Positions 12,103 to 23,982 of a DNA stretch of 64,000 nt are shown one piece after another. The DNA lies in the NCBI GenBank assembly GCA_021613535.1, contig CP075494.1:15872001-15936000 (forward strand), in the 5' to 3' direction. The position numbers were made by a program, and so were the translations under genes. The notes under the pieces were generated by a model. That model had not been told where the DNA came from and did no database searches. It saw only the letters and a list, made by a program, of their open reading frames with translations. Numbering within the stretch: position 1 is the first letter of the stretch; each line of letters begins with the position of its first letter. The DNA is from Adineta vaga. Lineage: Eukaryota > Rotifera.

Positions 12103-12300
12103 ATGAATTATTTCTGTACAACATGTTCAATTATATTATATGATTTACGTCTATTCTTATTCTTATTTGCATCTCCACAACATAACATTCATAAAAAAAT
12201 CAGTTCAAATAGATTCGCGTCAATTTTAATGAGAAGTATCAAAAATTTCAAATCAAATTTCTGTCAAATGACGTTTTTCTTATTATGATTCGATTAAGAA
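12103..12300 (+). pseudogene. Decayed B-box 2 fragment, relic 1
   Basis: The frame YFCTTCSIILYDLRLF...PQHNIHKKI aligns with B-box 2 of the TRIM-NHL gene ([14 protein letters not shown]...PQHDVHKN). A zinc-binding Cys is lost and the frame ends quickly. At nucleotide level it shares ATATGATTTACGTCTATTCT with the relic at 27.6 kb, whereas the intact gene has a different string there, so the two relics come from a common paralogue. It lies about 300 bp beyond the 3' end of ASNA1. Confidence 0.7.
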
Positions 12301-12460
12301 TATGTATAGCTAAAAATATTCATAAAATAAACTTCAATATCTTGAAGATTAATAAGTTTTTCACCATAGAAATTATCGATTGAAATGAACGACTCATATA
12401 TTTCCTATTTCTTTTATTTATCTTCAAGAACGAGATATTATATCTTGTAGTAGATTTACC

Positions 12461-13810
12461 ATAGAATCAATTATTTAAAACGAATGTTTATTTTATTCTT
12501 TGTCCTTCAAATAAAAGATCAACTTTGAACCAAGAACATAAAAATAAAAAAGACAACGAATGATATTTCTTGTTTATCTAATAATGAAATGTTTATGGTT
12601 TAAATTGTTTCAACAGATGTTGAGAAAATGAACTGATACTTTGTGCACCTCGTACTTCATCATCAAGTAATGGTAATTTTATAACATTAAAATCTTCATA
12701 AAGATCATCAATCTAAATTGAAATATAAAGTTAAAGAAAAGATATAAAAATCAAAGAGAAAAATAAATTACTTGTTCAATATATTTCTGTTGAAGACGCA
12801 TTCTTGATCCACATCGACGACAAGCATTAACATTTTCACCAGGTGTTGGAAATAAAACTTGATTAACAATAATTGAATGTGTATCAATATGACATTTAGC
12901 TAGTTCTTGAACTAATCTTTCAGTTTCATACAAAGATAAGAATTCGGGAATACAAACACAAACAAATGTTGTTAAATTCTTTTGAAAAACGAAAAGAAGA
13001 GAAGAAATTTGATTTCTATGAAGAATAAAATATTCTTACAGCATCTTGAAATTGTTTCATAACTTCTCGAATAACTGCAAGAGTTTCTTCTAATTTACTT
13101 GACATTAATTCTGATATCATATTATCCATTCCAAACATTGACGAAATCTTTTTAAATAGAAAAACAAAAACGAAAATATGAAAGAATAAAATTTCTTTAT
13201 TTACTTGTGTCAACATTGGTCCAACTTGATTTTTAAGTCTAAGAATTTTATCAAGACCTTTTTCAATAGCTGCAGGAAATGAAAGTAAACGTAATGTATG
13301 ACCTGTTGGTGCTGTGTCAAAGACAACAACACTGAAGTTCATATTCTTAACTAATCTAAATAGAAATAACAATATTTCTCATGATTTTATTTTTTAAAAA
13401 AATGAATTTTTACTTCATCACTTCAGAAAAGCTAACAGCTTCATCAATACCAGGAAATGATGAAAGCATTTCTTGAAACATTGATCGACCAACAGTCCAT
13501 AATTCTAAATAAATCAAATATCTTTTTATATAAAATTCTCTTCTATTCGATGATGAAATCTTACCGCTTTCTTCATTATCATCAGGTAATTCACTAATTC
13601 CACCAGATGGATCAATTTCCTATGAAATAACAATAAGATAATGTTTATCAATCAAAGTCTTCTAACCATTGCAAAAAGATTATCATATCCATTGACTTTT
13701 GTTGGTTTCTTTGTAAATTTTTGATTAAATGCATCAGATATATTATGAGCTGGATCTGTACTTAAGATTAAAACTGTCTCTCTCACTTTTGATAAAAGTG
13801 AAGCTAAACT
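12461..13810 (-). repeat. Left arm of large imperfect inverted duplication
   Basis: Covers exons 2-8 and 3' flank of ASNA1. It is matched on the opposite strand by 22655-23725. Exons 7-8, their introns and about 130 bp of 3' flank are nearly identical by eye, including flank strings such as CAAAGAATAAAATA. The exon 2-6 part is much more diverged. The spacer is about 8.8 kb. Confidence 0.85.
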
Positions 13811-13997
13811 ACAACTAAAAATATTTGAAGAACAAAATGAATTGAAATATAAATGAAAAAATGAAAACAAACCTGCATGTTGTTTTTCCAACTCCACCTT
13901 TTCCTCCAACAAATATCCATTTGAGACTTTTTTGTTCAACGATAGTTCGAAGACTAGCTTCAGCAATATTCGGTACTACAGCCATGGTCGACGACAT
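12593..13997 (-). CDS. ASNA1: ATPase ASNA1/GET3/TRC40, tail-anchored protein targeting factor
   Basis: Eight exons, 334 residues. Introns: 13815-13872, 13620-13666, 13505-13564, 13356-13413, 13148-13204, 12979-13039 and 12713-12771 (47-61 bp each, all GT-AG, frames consistent). The deviant Walker A ([12 protein letters not shown]) sits near residue 31, followed by [18 protein letters not shown] (switch I), [16 protein letters not shown] (switch II), and the zinc-binding CRRC in the [13 protein letters not shown] segment where dimers bind zinc. The C terminus is [15 protein letters not shown] followed by a short tail. GET3 family members carry tail-anchored membrane proteins through the cytosol to the ER receptor. 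Length matches animal orthologues (about 340-350). All key residues are present, so this is the functional copy; a decayed inverted copy lies at 22655-23588. Confidence 0.95.
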
Positions 13998-15234
13998 TTT
14001 CTCTATTTTATCAATGATGAATATAAATTTGAATAAATAAAAATCGATAATATATGTTCATTTTCGATTCGTACTTGTTATCACCATATAAGCTTCGGTA
14101 ACAAAATGGAGATCGTCGTATACTGACCTCTGTAGACAATTAAAAAACATCAACATTTTGTATATGATGAAATTATCTCTTGTGATTTTTCGTAAATCAT
14201 TAAGAACTTCAAACCATCTGATGAGAATCTTAGCCGATTCGAAAACGTTTATGATAACTGTACTCACCCTTCAAGATTTACATGTATCAAACATACTTGA
14301 TTCAGGTAGTCTTTTTGGATTAAGTCAATGCATTGAAGTCATCTGATGAGAACTTTTATAGGTTCAAAACCCGTAATAGAAGCTTATAATCAAACATCCT
14401 TGCTCATGAATCCTGGATAAATTATAATCATTGTCATTTCTTTCAACTACAATACGAAAACATATATTCTTGAAAAAATAATAAAAACGATGAACAAAAA
14501 CTAACGAAGGCACATCCCCAGGTGCCCCGATTCGATTTCGTTCGTTCATATATCATTCGATAGAGGACCTCGAGTAGGTAAATATTGTAAAGGAATTTCG
14601 GCCGATAGCTTTTACTTCAGAAGTTATAGCCATTTTCCTGAAAATTTAGCTCATGACACGGTATATACCAGCAAAATGGACATCGGTATTTCGATCTGAT
14701 ATTTTGTCCACAGATATGTCTACGTATAAGTAGAATATCCTAAAACTTTTATTGCAAAATAATACTTCCTTCACGAGATACAGTAAAACCTCTCATTCTG
14801 AACACCCCTCCGATATGAAAAACCTGGTCAATTGAACACTCTCCGGTTCGCCCCCGAGCGATTGTTACTGGTTGGGTGTGGGCGTAGGTTAAGAGTATAG
14901 CCTGATCCACACCCCCACCCTTCATACAAAAAAATGAAGCAAAACCATTCTCTATTTCTACTCTTCCAAACATTTCTTTCTCTTCGTTTCATCACGTAAT
15001 CATCCATTGAGAAGAATGTTCTGATGAGAGAAGAACAGAAACGAATAGTATGTGATGAGTGTGAAGATATAGCATGGCTATCGGTCATGACAACAAGAAC
15101 AGCTAGCATAGGCGAGATATGCAAGTTTTAAAAATGAAACACAAAAAACTTTAAAAGGAAACTTAAAAAATTTAAATTTTTCCAAGTGATCACGAACTTT
15201 TTGCTCAACATAGTAGATATAAATTAATTTGTTT
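13998..15234. other. Intergenic, no gene recognised
   Basis: Several short frames on both strands look like chance ORFs. Holds the hairpin repeat at 14872-14932. The base composition from about 14500 onward is richer in GC than the surrounding gene deserts. Confidence 0.5.
14872..14932. repeat. TGTGGG-bearing hairpin repeat, copy 2
   Basis: G arm GGTTGGGTGTGGGCGTAGG, centre TTAAGAGTATAGCCTGAT, C arm CCACACCCCCACCC. The centre shares GAGTA with copy 1 and TAGCC..AT..C.ACACCC with copy 4. Confidence 0.6.
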
Positions 15235-15611
15235 TCAATTGGATTTACCCTCAGCCACCCTTCTCCACCACGGTTCTTCACATACCCCACTCGCACGTTC
15301 AAGGAGATTCACCAATGACGCCCCCACGAAAAGAAGAAACCCACCCAAAAACAAGACTAACGCCAACACCCAATAGTCGAACCAACTAAACACCGGTCTC
15401 GTATTCTCACCCTCATGTGGAGTAAAATATAGAACTACATTCCACCCCTGCAGGAAAATATACATATAGAACAAAACAAAGTAAAGAAACGCAGTCGCAC
15501 GGACAACCCATGAATGGCAAATAATTGGTGTAAATATATTTGTGTAGAAGACATCGGCATTTGTTGCTAGAAATAACCAAGTCACAAACAAGAAGTATAC
15601 AAAGCATGAAA
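15235..15611 (-). CDS. Possible terminal exon of a multi-pass membrane protein
   Basis: A frame of about 125 codons follows a good acceptor (TTTTATTTTTAG at about 15612-15623, minus strand) and ends in TAA. It has three or four hydrophobic segments, for example FLYFVLFYMYIFLQGW and WVLALVLFLGGFLLFVGASL, and a polar tail with EEPWWRR. It is GC-richer than neighbouring genes. No upstream exon was found and no family recognised; it may be a fragment of a mobile or transferred gene. An overlapping frame (starting MPLLYIYF) competes with it. Confidence 0.3.
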
Positions 15612-16280
15612 CCTAAAAATAAAAGATGACGTAAGAAATAGATGTACAGTAATGGCATAGTAATGTTACAGTCAATAGAACCTATATTCTAAATCTTTAA
15701 CATATTCCTAGTTTCTCAAATCTTTTACGTTTCTAACTTATTAATAAGACACTGCACTACAGGTGGCATCCATTATGGCTGACTGATCTACTTTTTTGCT
15801 CTATATTTCTCCATCAGTATAGAATGGATGGGTAGGGGAGAGTTCCTGAGATGAATACAACACACACTCTCACTCGCACATTCATTTACAGAACATTGTT
15901 TGCAAAAATCTCAGGAGCCACGCCACACATTTCTTAATTAACATGTTTACAAAAATAAAGATACAATCACAACTCTTATCCCTATTCTGTATTTCTCCTT
16001 TCATTGTTTCGCCACACGAACAAGTTACCATATTCTTCTTTTCGTTATTTTCTATAGTCGAAATTTTCTACTATCTTGAAGTGTATACTGTGTCAAAAGA
16101 TACTCGTACATTATTACAAAAAATAGAAGAAGACCAGCATGCGAATAAGCTGTAGTGGTCGGTTTTCATTCGAAAGCCTCCTAACTCAGAAAAAGTTGCA
16201 CAGTAATTGCCTTCTTTTTACAGGCATCCTAGATCGAACTATGACATATAAAATCTACTTTTAAGTGCGAAACAGATGTA
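15612..16280. other. Intergenic
   Basis: A 70-codon plus-strand frame at 15943-16155 has a plausible charged tail but no splice or homology support. Nothing else recognised. Confidence 0.4.
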
Positions 16281-17423
16281 CCCAGGTCAACCAATCCGAT
16301 GTTGGATCCGATGATCCAGCAGAATCCGATAGGATTCCTGGCGACGGAATCGAATGGGAATCCACTGCACTTCCGATAATATCCGATGAATTAAAAAAAT
16401 CTACGAATAACTAATTTCTTTGTATTTTCTCGGTTTAAAAATCCTTTAATTATTCACTGAATATCTATCACGTAGGATTTCTTTGGATGTTTTTGCGATT
16501 TAAAATCCTTTACGTATATTTTTTATATGCTCGATGAGAGTTTGATTCGTTTGGATTGGTTTAGGACGGCATGCTAATTATGTAGATTGTATAGTGGCTT
16601 AAGGAAGGGATGGATTAAATGGATCAGTGAAGGAATGTGATTTATTTTTGTGGTTGTCAGAGTCGGATGCGATGAAATATACGAAAGAATGCCAATGTCA
16701 GAGTTGTTTTCTGAAGAATTAAACGAGTGCTGCGATGAAAACTAAACATTTTTCGGGGGATATAGGTGAAGTTGCGAGTTGATGTTTGAGTTTCTTTTAG
16801 GTATGTCCTTCTGGATTGTTGGGGATGCCTTGCGGCATTAGTTATTTTCATAAGCATTGTTTTTACATCAGTAGGTTGTGTTCGTTTGGGGAAAGCACGA
16901 ACCTGGCAGTTATATTGGCTATAAGTAGATGTTTTTAGTATCAATTTGTGGTTTTAGAATTCCACAAAGGGGGATATCTGCTATTGTGCTATGCGTAGGT
17001 TTTTGAAAAACGCCGGCGGTCGCCTTTGCTATGTTTGTCAAGGTTGTGGATGCGGTAGATTTTTGCTTATGATACTCTCTGATTGATTGATGAAGTATGA
17101 AATAAGAAAAATACAGTCTTGTTAAAATGTGAACAGTTTAAAAATATGAATTTTACTGAGAGTTAGGTAATATATATTCATAAATAGCGTGAAATAGTTT
17201 GAATATCGTGTTCCAGGTTGATCTAATACGTCTTTTTGGTTGTTTATAATATTCATTTTAAGATTTATGTCGGAATTTGTTGGATTTTGTCGGACTATGG
17301 TGGAAATCGTTGGAAATCATGGGTTCACGCTAGTACGATCCGATCGGTTCCTTGATACTGGATACCATCGGACATAGTTAATTGGATCCGATGGGATCCG
17401 AGTCCGGGATTGGTCGACCTTGG
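16281..17423. mobile_element. Non-autonomous TIR element, CCCAGGTC family
   Basis: The left end begins CCCAGGTCAACCAATCCGAT; the reverse complement of the right end begins CCAAGGTCGACCAATCCCGG. Both are followed by further shared GGATCC/ATCCGAT-rich sequence. Inside (about 1.1 kb) there is no convincing ORF, so it is non-autonomous. Target-site duplication is not obvious. The outermost bases resemble those of the 244-bp element at 28469. Confidence 0.55.
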
Positions 17424-17889
17424 CAGCCGTCTTGAAAGATTACATTCATGTCTGAACAAAGAATAATTGTTAGGGAAAATATTCGTCTAAGTTAAATATA
17501 TCCATGGCGACGGTCAAAAGAAGGAAAGCAACTTCATACGGTTATCATTTCTGTACATATATATGATCATATTTGTGTATACAAGACGGACAAAAGCATT
17601 TATCTCTTTATACAGTGATTTGTGTGGCTCCTTCTCACGATCATACAACCTATCGTAAGAAAAATTCACTTTGTTCTAATAAATTCAGATAGGAATTGTC
17701 TTTCATTATTGTTAAAATATCGAATACTTATGTTCTATGCGCTTCAGATCCACAAATATTCAGATATTTCTATATATCATAAGATGTTATCGCTAGAAAT
17801 TTAATTAGTTTTGTATGACTGAGAAGAAAATGTTCAGTCTCACTTTTTATTATCATTCAAAAACAGTTTAATTATACATGCAAAACGCA
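17424..17889. other. Intergenic between two transposons
   Basis: No exon recognised; AT-rich spacer. Confidence 0.4.
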
Positions 17890-20708
17890 GGTAACGCACA
17901 GACGTTTTTTCAACTTTGAACGATTGTATCTGGAGAACGGTAAGAGAGAGAGATCTGAAATTTTCAACAAATATGTAACTAAACAAGTTCTATAATAGTT
18001 CAAAGTTTGAGCCTTAACGGTTTAGCCATTCAGATTTTATTAATGAAATACTAGTCGGTAACACACAGACAAAAAAGGCCCTCGGTTTTCAGTGAATACG
18101 AAAGACGCGATAGATGCTGCGAACTACTCCATATTAATAAATTTTCGTAAGAGAAGATTTTGTAGCTGAACATCAGGGCTATCTATTGCTGAAAAGAAAA
18201 TTTGAATTACTTGAAAAATGAGTGAGTTATTGGCAAAACTTGAAGTAACGCACAGACATTTTGGTAACGCACCGACATGTATTTGCATAAAAGTTTGCCA
18301 ATTTGAAAATATTATTTCTAATCTGAAAATATCACTTTAAAACATCGAAATGATAATGTTTATTTATATTTCAAGCGTTTAGCACTGATTTTTTATTTTT
18401 TTACTAACGCTTATACATGTTCTTATCAATACAAAATGATAGATATTTTTCACTTAAAAACGTTAAAAATTAGAAAAAAACGGTCCATTTTGATGTTGCA
18501 TCACTATACATTCGGCATTCAATGGCATCCGGACGAATAGCAATAACAGTATGTAATTTTTGAGTATCTTTTACAGACTTCGTCGTTGCGAATACCTGCT
18601 GAAGTTTCAATTTTGATGCATCTATATCAGCTTGATAGATTTCGTCGAGAATAATTGTGTTTGTTTTTGTTCTGGCGATGGAAACAAAATCAGTGGCTGA
18701 TCGACATTGTTTTTTTACCATTATCTCTTGCCACACCATTCGTTTGACCATACCTCCGATAGCGTCGACCACTCCCTTTCCGTGGGATGTAGCAAAGAAA
18801 TTCCATGATAATTTTAAGTTGTATTCAGCCGTTAATCTTGACATATTCTGAAACAAATATCGTTGTTTAAATTGAGACGCGGCTCCGTCGCTGAAAAACA
18901 CGATCTCCTCCAAATCCGGTAAATACTGATTGAGTTTACCAATGATGTTATTCAAGCATACGTCCACACAATACTTATCATGAGTTAGATTGTCGGATAC
19001 TAACGCAAATGAATAATTAACTGCACCACACCACGCGTGTGCAGTGAAAATTGACAACGTCTTTGTGTTCCAGTGTGCAGCCTGAATAGCGTCCTGTTGA
19101 TCCATAGCGAAATTCTCAGAATAATCGACTTGTAAAAGAACTTTCCGATCATCCGTATCTTCTTTGATTCGTTCAAAGAGGCTACTTTGAGCACGTTTAA
19201 TGAATACATGTAAGAGATATTGTTCAACAAGACCAGACAAATGTTGAACACAGTCTTTAACAGTTCCTTCCGATTCTTGTTTCTCGGCACGACCATTAAT
19301 GTTCTTCCATTGAAGCCATTTAATCTTTATTGTGAAGTCGACGATGTTTCCTTGAACTTTCGTCTCGAAGTATTTATTGCATGTCTTGCAGTTCGATGAC
19401 ATACATGCTTCGTTCGACTCATCACACACCAGAGCAGTTGTAAACGTTTGTAAATCCGAGCACATTCCACCTTTAACATGTTTCACTAAAGCTTCAAGTA
19501 ATAGGTTCACGTTCTCGTGATATGCACACACACATACACGATGGCTCATTAATGCTTTGATTAATACATATCCTGGACGTAATTCTGCGAAACTTGTTCG
19601 AGCAATAACTGGACCTGTAAAGAAATAACATATTACTACTAAATTATATGCTATCAGAATAACCTGAAGTAGAGACAGAATATTCAGACAGAAACAGCTG
19701 ATGCGCTTCGCGAATGTTGTATAATAAAATTCGCTTCTGATGAGTCGATTTTGTTCCATTCTCCCTGACAACGATTGTATCCCGCTTTCCCGGCATCTGA
19801 TACGATATGTCATCTCGACAATAAAATTTGATAATATCATCCTTCACTTTAAGTGATAATTGGCGAGTTGAACGCTTATGATGAGATTGACTTATTAACC
19901 CAAGAGATTGAGCAATTGTTTGTATGGCTATCCTTTTCTTTGGTAGATCTTGTGGAAGACATCTAGTCACTTTTTTAACCGCTTTAGCAAGAGTCTGCTT
20001 TGAGCTGAATGATGCACTAAATAAAATGAAATAAATTATATGCTTCATAGTGATGCGTATGAAAACAACATACTTCGAGCGCCGATCATTAGCAGCACGG
20101 GCAGCTTTACGAGCCGTCGCATCACATTTACGATACTGTTCTCTCTGGAAATCAGATAATTGACTACGCATATTCCTCTTCCTTTCACGATTTTTTGCTT
20201 TCATAGCATTATGACGACCTTTTCTCTTCAGATTTTCTCGATAACGCTTTTGTTTCTGAGCGGCAGTGAGCTTCATATTGAGTAAACGTTTTCCAAATCA
20301 ATGAGTACGATAATTTTTCTATATGGCGAAAAAATCTAGAATTATCAAAATTGTAAATAATAACGATATTTTCTAGAAATCTCATAAAAAAATTTTTTGT
20401 TTTTATGTTGTGTTTTATTCTCAGTAATGTAATCAGTCATGAAAACAATGCAGACGTATATCAAATTTAAAATTGTATCTGAAATAGATGATTTATAGCT
20501 GGTGTATGTATGAATTAATAAAAGTTTTTCCAAACCTCGTGTCTGTGCGTTACCAAATTGCTTCGCACTGAGGCACTTCAGCCAAAAACCAATGTGTTCA
20601 TTGGATAGCCCATCAAAAGTAGGCAGAGGATCAGTGTGAGTTTTAAAAGTAAATTGCTTTAGTAACACCCAAATATTTACTAAACTTGATTTTCGGTAAC
20701 GCACAGAC
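17890..20708 (-). mobile_element. DNA transposon with repeated GGTAACGCACAGAC motifs
   Basis: Carries a transposase gene flanked by copies of a 14-bp motif GGTAACGCACAGAC. Plus orientation: 17890, 18057 (one change), 18244 (one change), 18263 (one change) and 20695. Minus orientation: 20541-20554. The pair 17890/20541 would form terminal inverted repeats; the others would be subterminal binding sites. Target duplication was not found, so exact ends are uncertain. It sits in the spacer of the inverted ASNA1 duplication. Confidence 0.7.
18470..20276 (-). CDS. DDE-like transposase, three exons
   Basis: About 566 residues after removing introns 20017-20073 and 19615-19663. The N terminus is very basic (AAQKQKRYRENLKRKGRHNA). 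The middle has Cys/His-containing segments (CVCAYHENVNLLLEAL, CKTCNKYF) suggesting a zinc-binding region. The catalytic-looking core contains VLLQVDYSENFAMD, IVFFSDGAASQFKQRY and WNFFATSHGKGVVDAIGG, with acidic residues in DDE-like spacing. This signature occurs in many uncharacterised transposon proteins of Hydra, molluscs and arthropods; a Sola-type assignment is possible but not certain. The reading frame is intact, so the element may be recently active. Unlike many bdelloid transposons it has host-like 49- and 57-bp introns. Confidence 0.75.
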
Positions 20709-21292
20709 ATACATTTGTTGTTGTTTTTCAAAAACATCTTTCTCATAGCTGAAACAATCTGGAGAATTTTTTTATAAATCAGAAGAAAGCCTAGCTTCTG
20801 CGCTTCAAAATGATGTAAGATACTCCATGATTATCTCTTTTCTTCTCCCGCTGTATGCACTTCTCTTACAGCATGATGAATCATAAAATATTACTGATCT
20901 ATCCACCTGTTTGTTTCGTCCATATTTTTTCGTTAAATAAGCATTGACCAATAAAACAAATAACAATTTCTTGTTCAGAAAAGTGTGCTCTATCTTTTGG
21001 TAAGATTCAATCTTGCTGAATTTTAACTTCTACTTCAATCATATTGGTTGACCGTTAGCCGTTTTGGCTGTATAACGAAGAATAGTCGAACCCTCAACAA
21101 TAATACTTAAAGAATAATTCAATACGATAAATGTGCATTTCATCTACATGAGTGGAATAATAACATTTAACGAAAAGAAAAAGTTGTTTCATTTTTTAAA
21201 TTATTTTATAATAATTGTTAGAAACTGGATCATCATCCAATTATTGAGATTCTTTGAAATAAAAGATTTGTTTATTGAATTTTATTTTAGGC
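20709..21292. other. Intergenic
   Basis: No exon recognised. A plus-strand frame at 21133-21384 is AT-driven and unsupported. Confidence 0.4.
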
Positions 21293-21996
21293 CATATGGA
21301 TTTCCTATATCGAAAGCAACGCATCGTCTTTATTCTTCAAATTTGCCTCTTCTTTATTCTTTCTGTTATTGGATGTGTGTATGAGCAATTTATACACTCG
21401 ATGATTGTGTTGATAAAGTTTGTTATTTTACTACACAAGCACGTTTAGCTAAACTTCAAACAAGTTCCATTGATAATTGTTCAGATCTTACAGATCCTGT
21501 TTGTTTTCGTCAAACACGTATTAATAATCATTTTTTCAAAGTTAGATTAGTAATTATTTTCCATTCGTCATTGATCATTGCTATGGTTTATGTATGGCAT
21601 CGTACTGTTCGTTTGTTATCTTGTTTTTTTGTTTTATTTCTTATTACTCTTATCCTTTTTGGTACTGATGTCATATTTTATGTTGATCAACCATTTGTTA
21701 TACGCACGGTGGTATGTTATTGCGTTATCCTCACTTTTCCATCTCTTATCATATATCTATCAATCGATAACGAAGATCCACTAAGTGTTCTGTGTGGATA
21801 CGACAGATTAGCTGATGGTCTTCATGAATTTCTTCAAAATGATAATTCAAAACGTGCATGTTTTTATCGATGGGCGAAAAAAATGATGAAAGTATGGAAT
21901 ATCGAAGAAGAAAAATTAATTATATCGGTTATTTTCGTTACAATCGTCAGCGTTGTTGCTACAATTATATTTATTATTTTTCCTATTGCTGCCTAA
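21293..21996 (+). pseudogene. Frameshifted multi-pass membrane protein of unknown family
   Basis: An ATG-started frame (MDFLYRKQRIVFILQICLFF) encodes TM1, then a one-base shift near 21388-21392 moves to the frame IYTLDDCVDKVCYFTT, which stays open to TAA at 21996. The predicted extracellular loop has several Cys (CVDKVC, NCSDLTDPVC), followed by two TM segments, a cytosolic loop (YDRLADGLHEFLQ) and a last TM (LIISVIFVTIVSVVATIIF). Coding quality is high on both sides of the shift. It is either a young pseudogene or a base-calling error. No family recognised. Confidence 0.5.
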
Positions 21997-22654
21997 GAGC
22001 ATTGATAAAAGACATGTATAACGTTTAAAGCAAGAAAATAAAGATATAATAAATAGTTTATATGTAATACATATGAGTTATGCTCAAGTGTTTGGCGTAT
22101 AAGTCATATCGAAGCTGCATGTTTTGTCAGAGTTACAGCTTCGACGACCAGTGCAACTACAAAACAACTTTAAACAATTTCAATAAAGGAAAATATATAG
22201 ATTGATTATTATTCGAAGGATTTCTACATTGTTTTTTAAAGTATATTATCGATCATTTTACGATCTGTTCAGGAGTCAAAGGGAAAAGACTAATATGAAG
22301 AAAGGAAAAAGTTATTAAAATTTTTTCTATATGCGATACACTATAATAGCTTAGCTCTATGAGATAGTTCTATAGTCGTCATATAACTCAAGAAACTGCA
22401 TTGAAACGATACTCTATGCATCTTCCTAAATCTAAGAAATCTGTCCAATACTTCATCTGATGTTTTTCGATAAAATTTATTCAAAATATCAATATGTTGC
22501 CGATAGAGGCCAGTATACGATGATTTTAATTTCATTGTCGAGGTATATTTAATGACGATAAATACCAATCGAAATTGAAAATGAACAGATCTGGATTTGA
22601 TGTATTCATCATTGATCGAATGTTATCATCGATTGACTGTAGTTCCAAGTATCA
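21997..22654. other. Intergenic
   Basis: No exon recognised; the region where ASNA1 exon 1 (Walker A) of the inverted copy should lie has no visible homology. Confidence 0.5.
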
Positions 22655-23588
22655 CGAAACAAAACAGTTTTACTCTTGAGTACCGATCCGGCGCATAATA
22701 TATCTGATGCATGTAATTAACATTTTACAAAAAAAACAATAAAAGTTAATCGACTCATCAGTTGGAGTCAGTGAATTACCTGATGATAATGAAGAAAGTG
22801 GTAAGAAATGTGATCATTTAAGATGGAATTTAATATGATTGATTTAGAATTATAGACAGTTGGTCGTTCAATGGTTCAAGAAATGCTTTCATCATTTCCT
22901 GGTATTGATGAAGCTGTTAGTTTTTCTGAAGTGATGAAGTAAATATTGTCTTCAAAACAAAATTCATTAGAAATATTATTTTTATTTAGATTGATGAAAC
23001 AGATGGATTTTAATTTCCTTCAGCTATTGAAAAAAGGTTTTGATAAAAATTTTAAGACTTAAAAATTCAATTGGATCATGTCAGATAAATTGGAAGAAAC
23101 GATCGCAGTTATTCGAGAAGTTATGAAACAATTTCAAGATGCTGTAAGAATATTTTGTTCTTCATAGAAATCAAATTTCTTCTCTTCTTTTCGTTTTCAA
23201 AGAATTTAACAACATTTGTTTGTGTTTGTATTCCCGAATTCTTATCTTTGTATGAAACTGAAAGATTAGTTCAAGAACTAGCTAAATGTCATATTGATAC
23301 ACATTCAATTATTGTTAATCAAGTTTTATTTCCAACACCTGGTGAAAATGTTAATGCTTGTCGTCGATGTGGATCAAGAATGCGTCTTCAACAGAAATAT
23401 ATTGAACAAGTAATTTATTTTTCTCTTTGATTTTTATATCTTTTCTTTAACTTTATATTTCAATTTAGATTGATGATCTTTATGAAGATTTTAATGTTAT
23501 AAAATTACCATTACTTGATGATGAAGTACGAGGTGCACAAAGTATCAGTTCATTTTCTCAACATCTGTTGAAACAATTTAAACCATAA
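22655..23588 (+). pseudogene. Decayed inverted copy of ASNA1
   Basis: Matches the intact gene from the middle of exon 2 (ACAGTTTT..CTTGAGTAC.GATCC) to the stop. The Walker A exon is missing, exon 2 is internally deleted and joins [10 protein letters not shown] directly, exon 4 has TAG for the conserved Trp codon in ELWTVGRS, and exon 5 lost the switch II block ([12 protein letters not shown]). In contrast, exons 7-8 encode the same residues as the functional gene ([33 protein letters not shown]) with nearly identical introns. This mosaic suggests gene conversion or selective repair of one end. Pseudogene by multiple independent lesions. Confidence 0.9.
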
Positions 23589-23725
23589 ACATTTCATTAT
23601 TAGATAAACAAGAAATATCATTCGTTGTCTTTTTTATTTTTATGTTCTTGGTTCAAAGTTGAAACTTTTATTTGAAAGACAAAGAATAAAATAAGCATTC
23701 GTTTTAAATAATTGATTCTAATGAA

Positions 23726-23982
23726 ACCCAAGTCGCGAAAAGTCAGGTACAGCAGAGATCGACGATTAATTCGAATTCTTTATAGCTATTAAGAAACAGA
23801 ACGATGTGTTAAGAAAACTTTATATTCTGTTAGATTCGATTTAAATATAGAAAAGATAAAAAACCGATAGACATAAATACAAATAATCTTACTTTAAATT
23901 CATTTCTTATATCAATAAACGATAGTTTTTATTGAATAATTATATTCTGTGAATCATTAAACAAATAACAAAAGAAAACTTT
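23726..23982. other. Intergenic after the end of the duplicated arm
   Basis: Homology to the ASNA1 3' flank ends near 23725; nothing recognised beyond. Confidence 0.5.

Noticed and set aside
16657-16944. 95-codon minus-strand ORF inside the TIR element
   Set aside because: Thr/Arg-rich chance frame with no transposase motif; the element appears non-coding.
18657-18851. 64-codon plus-strand ORF
   Set aside because: Antisense shadow of the transposase third exon.
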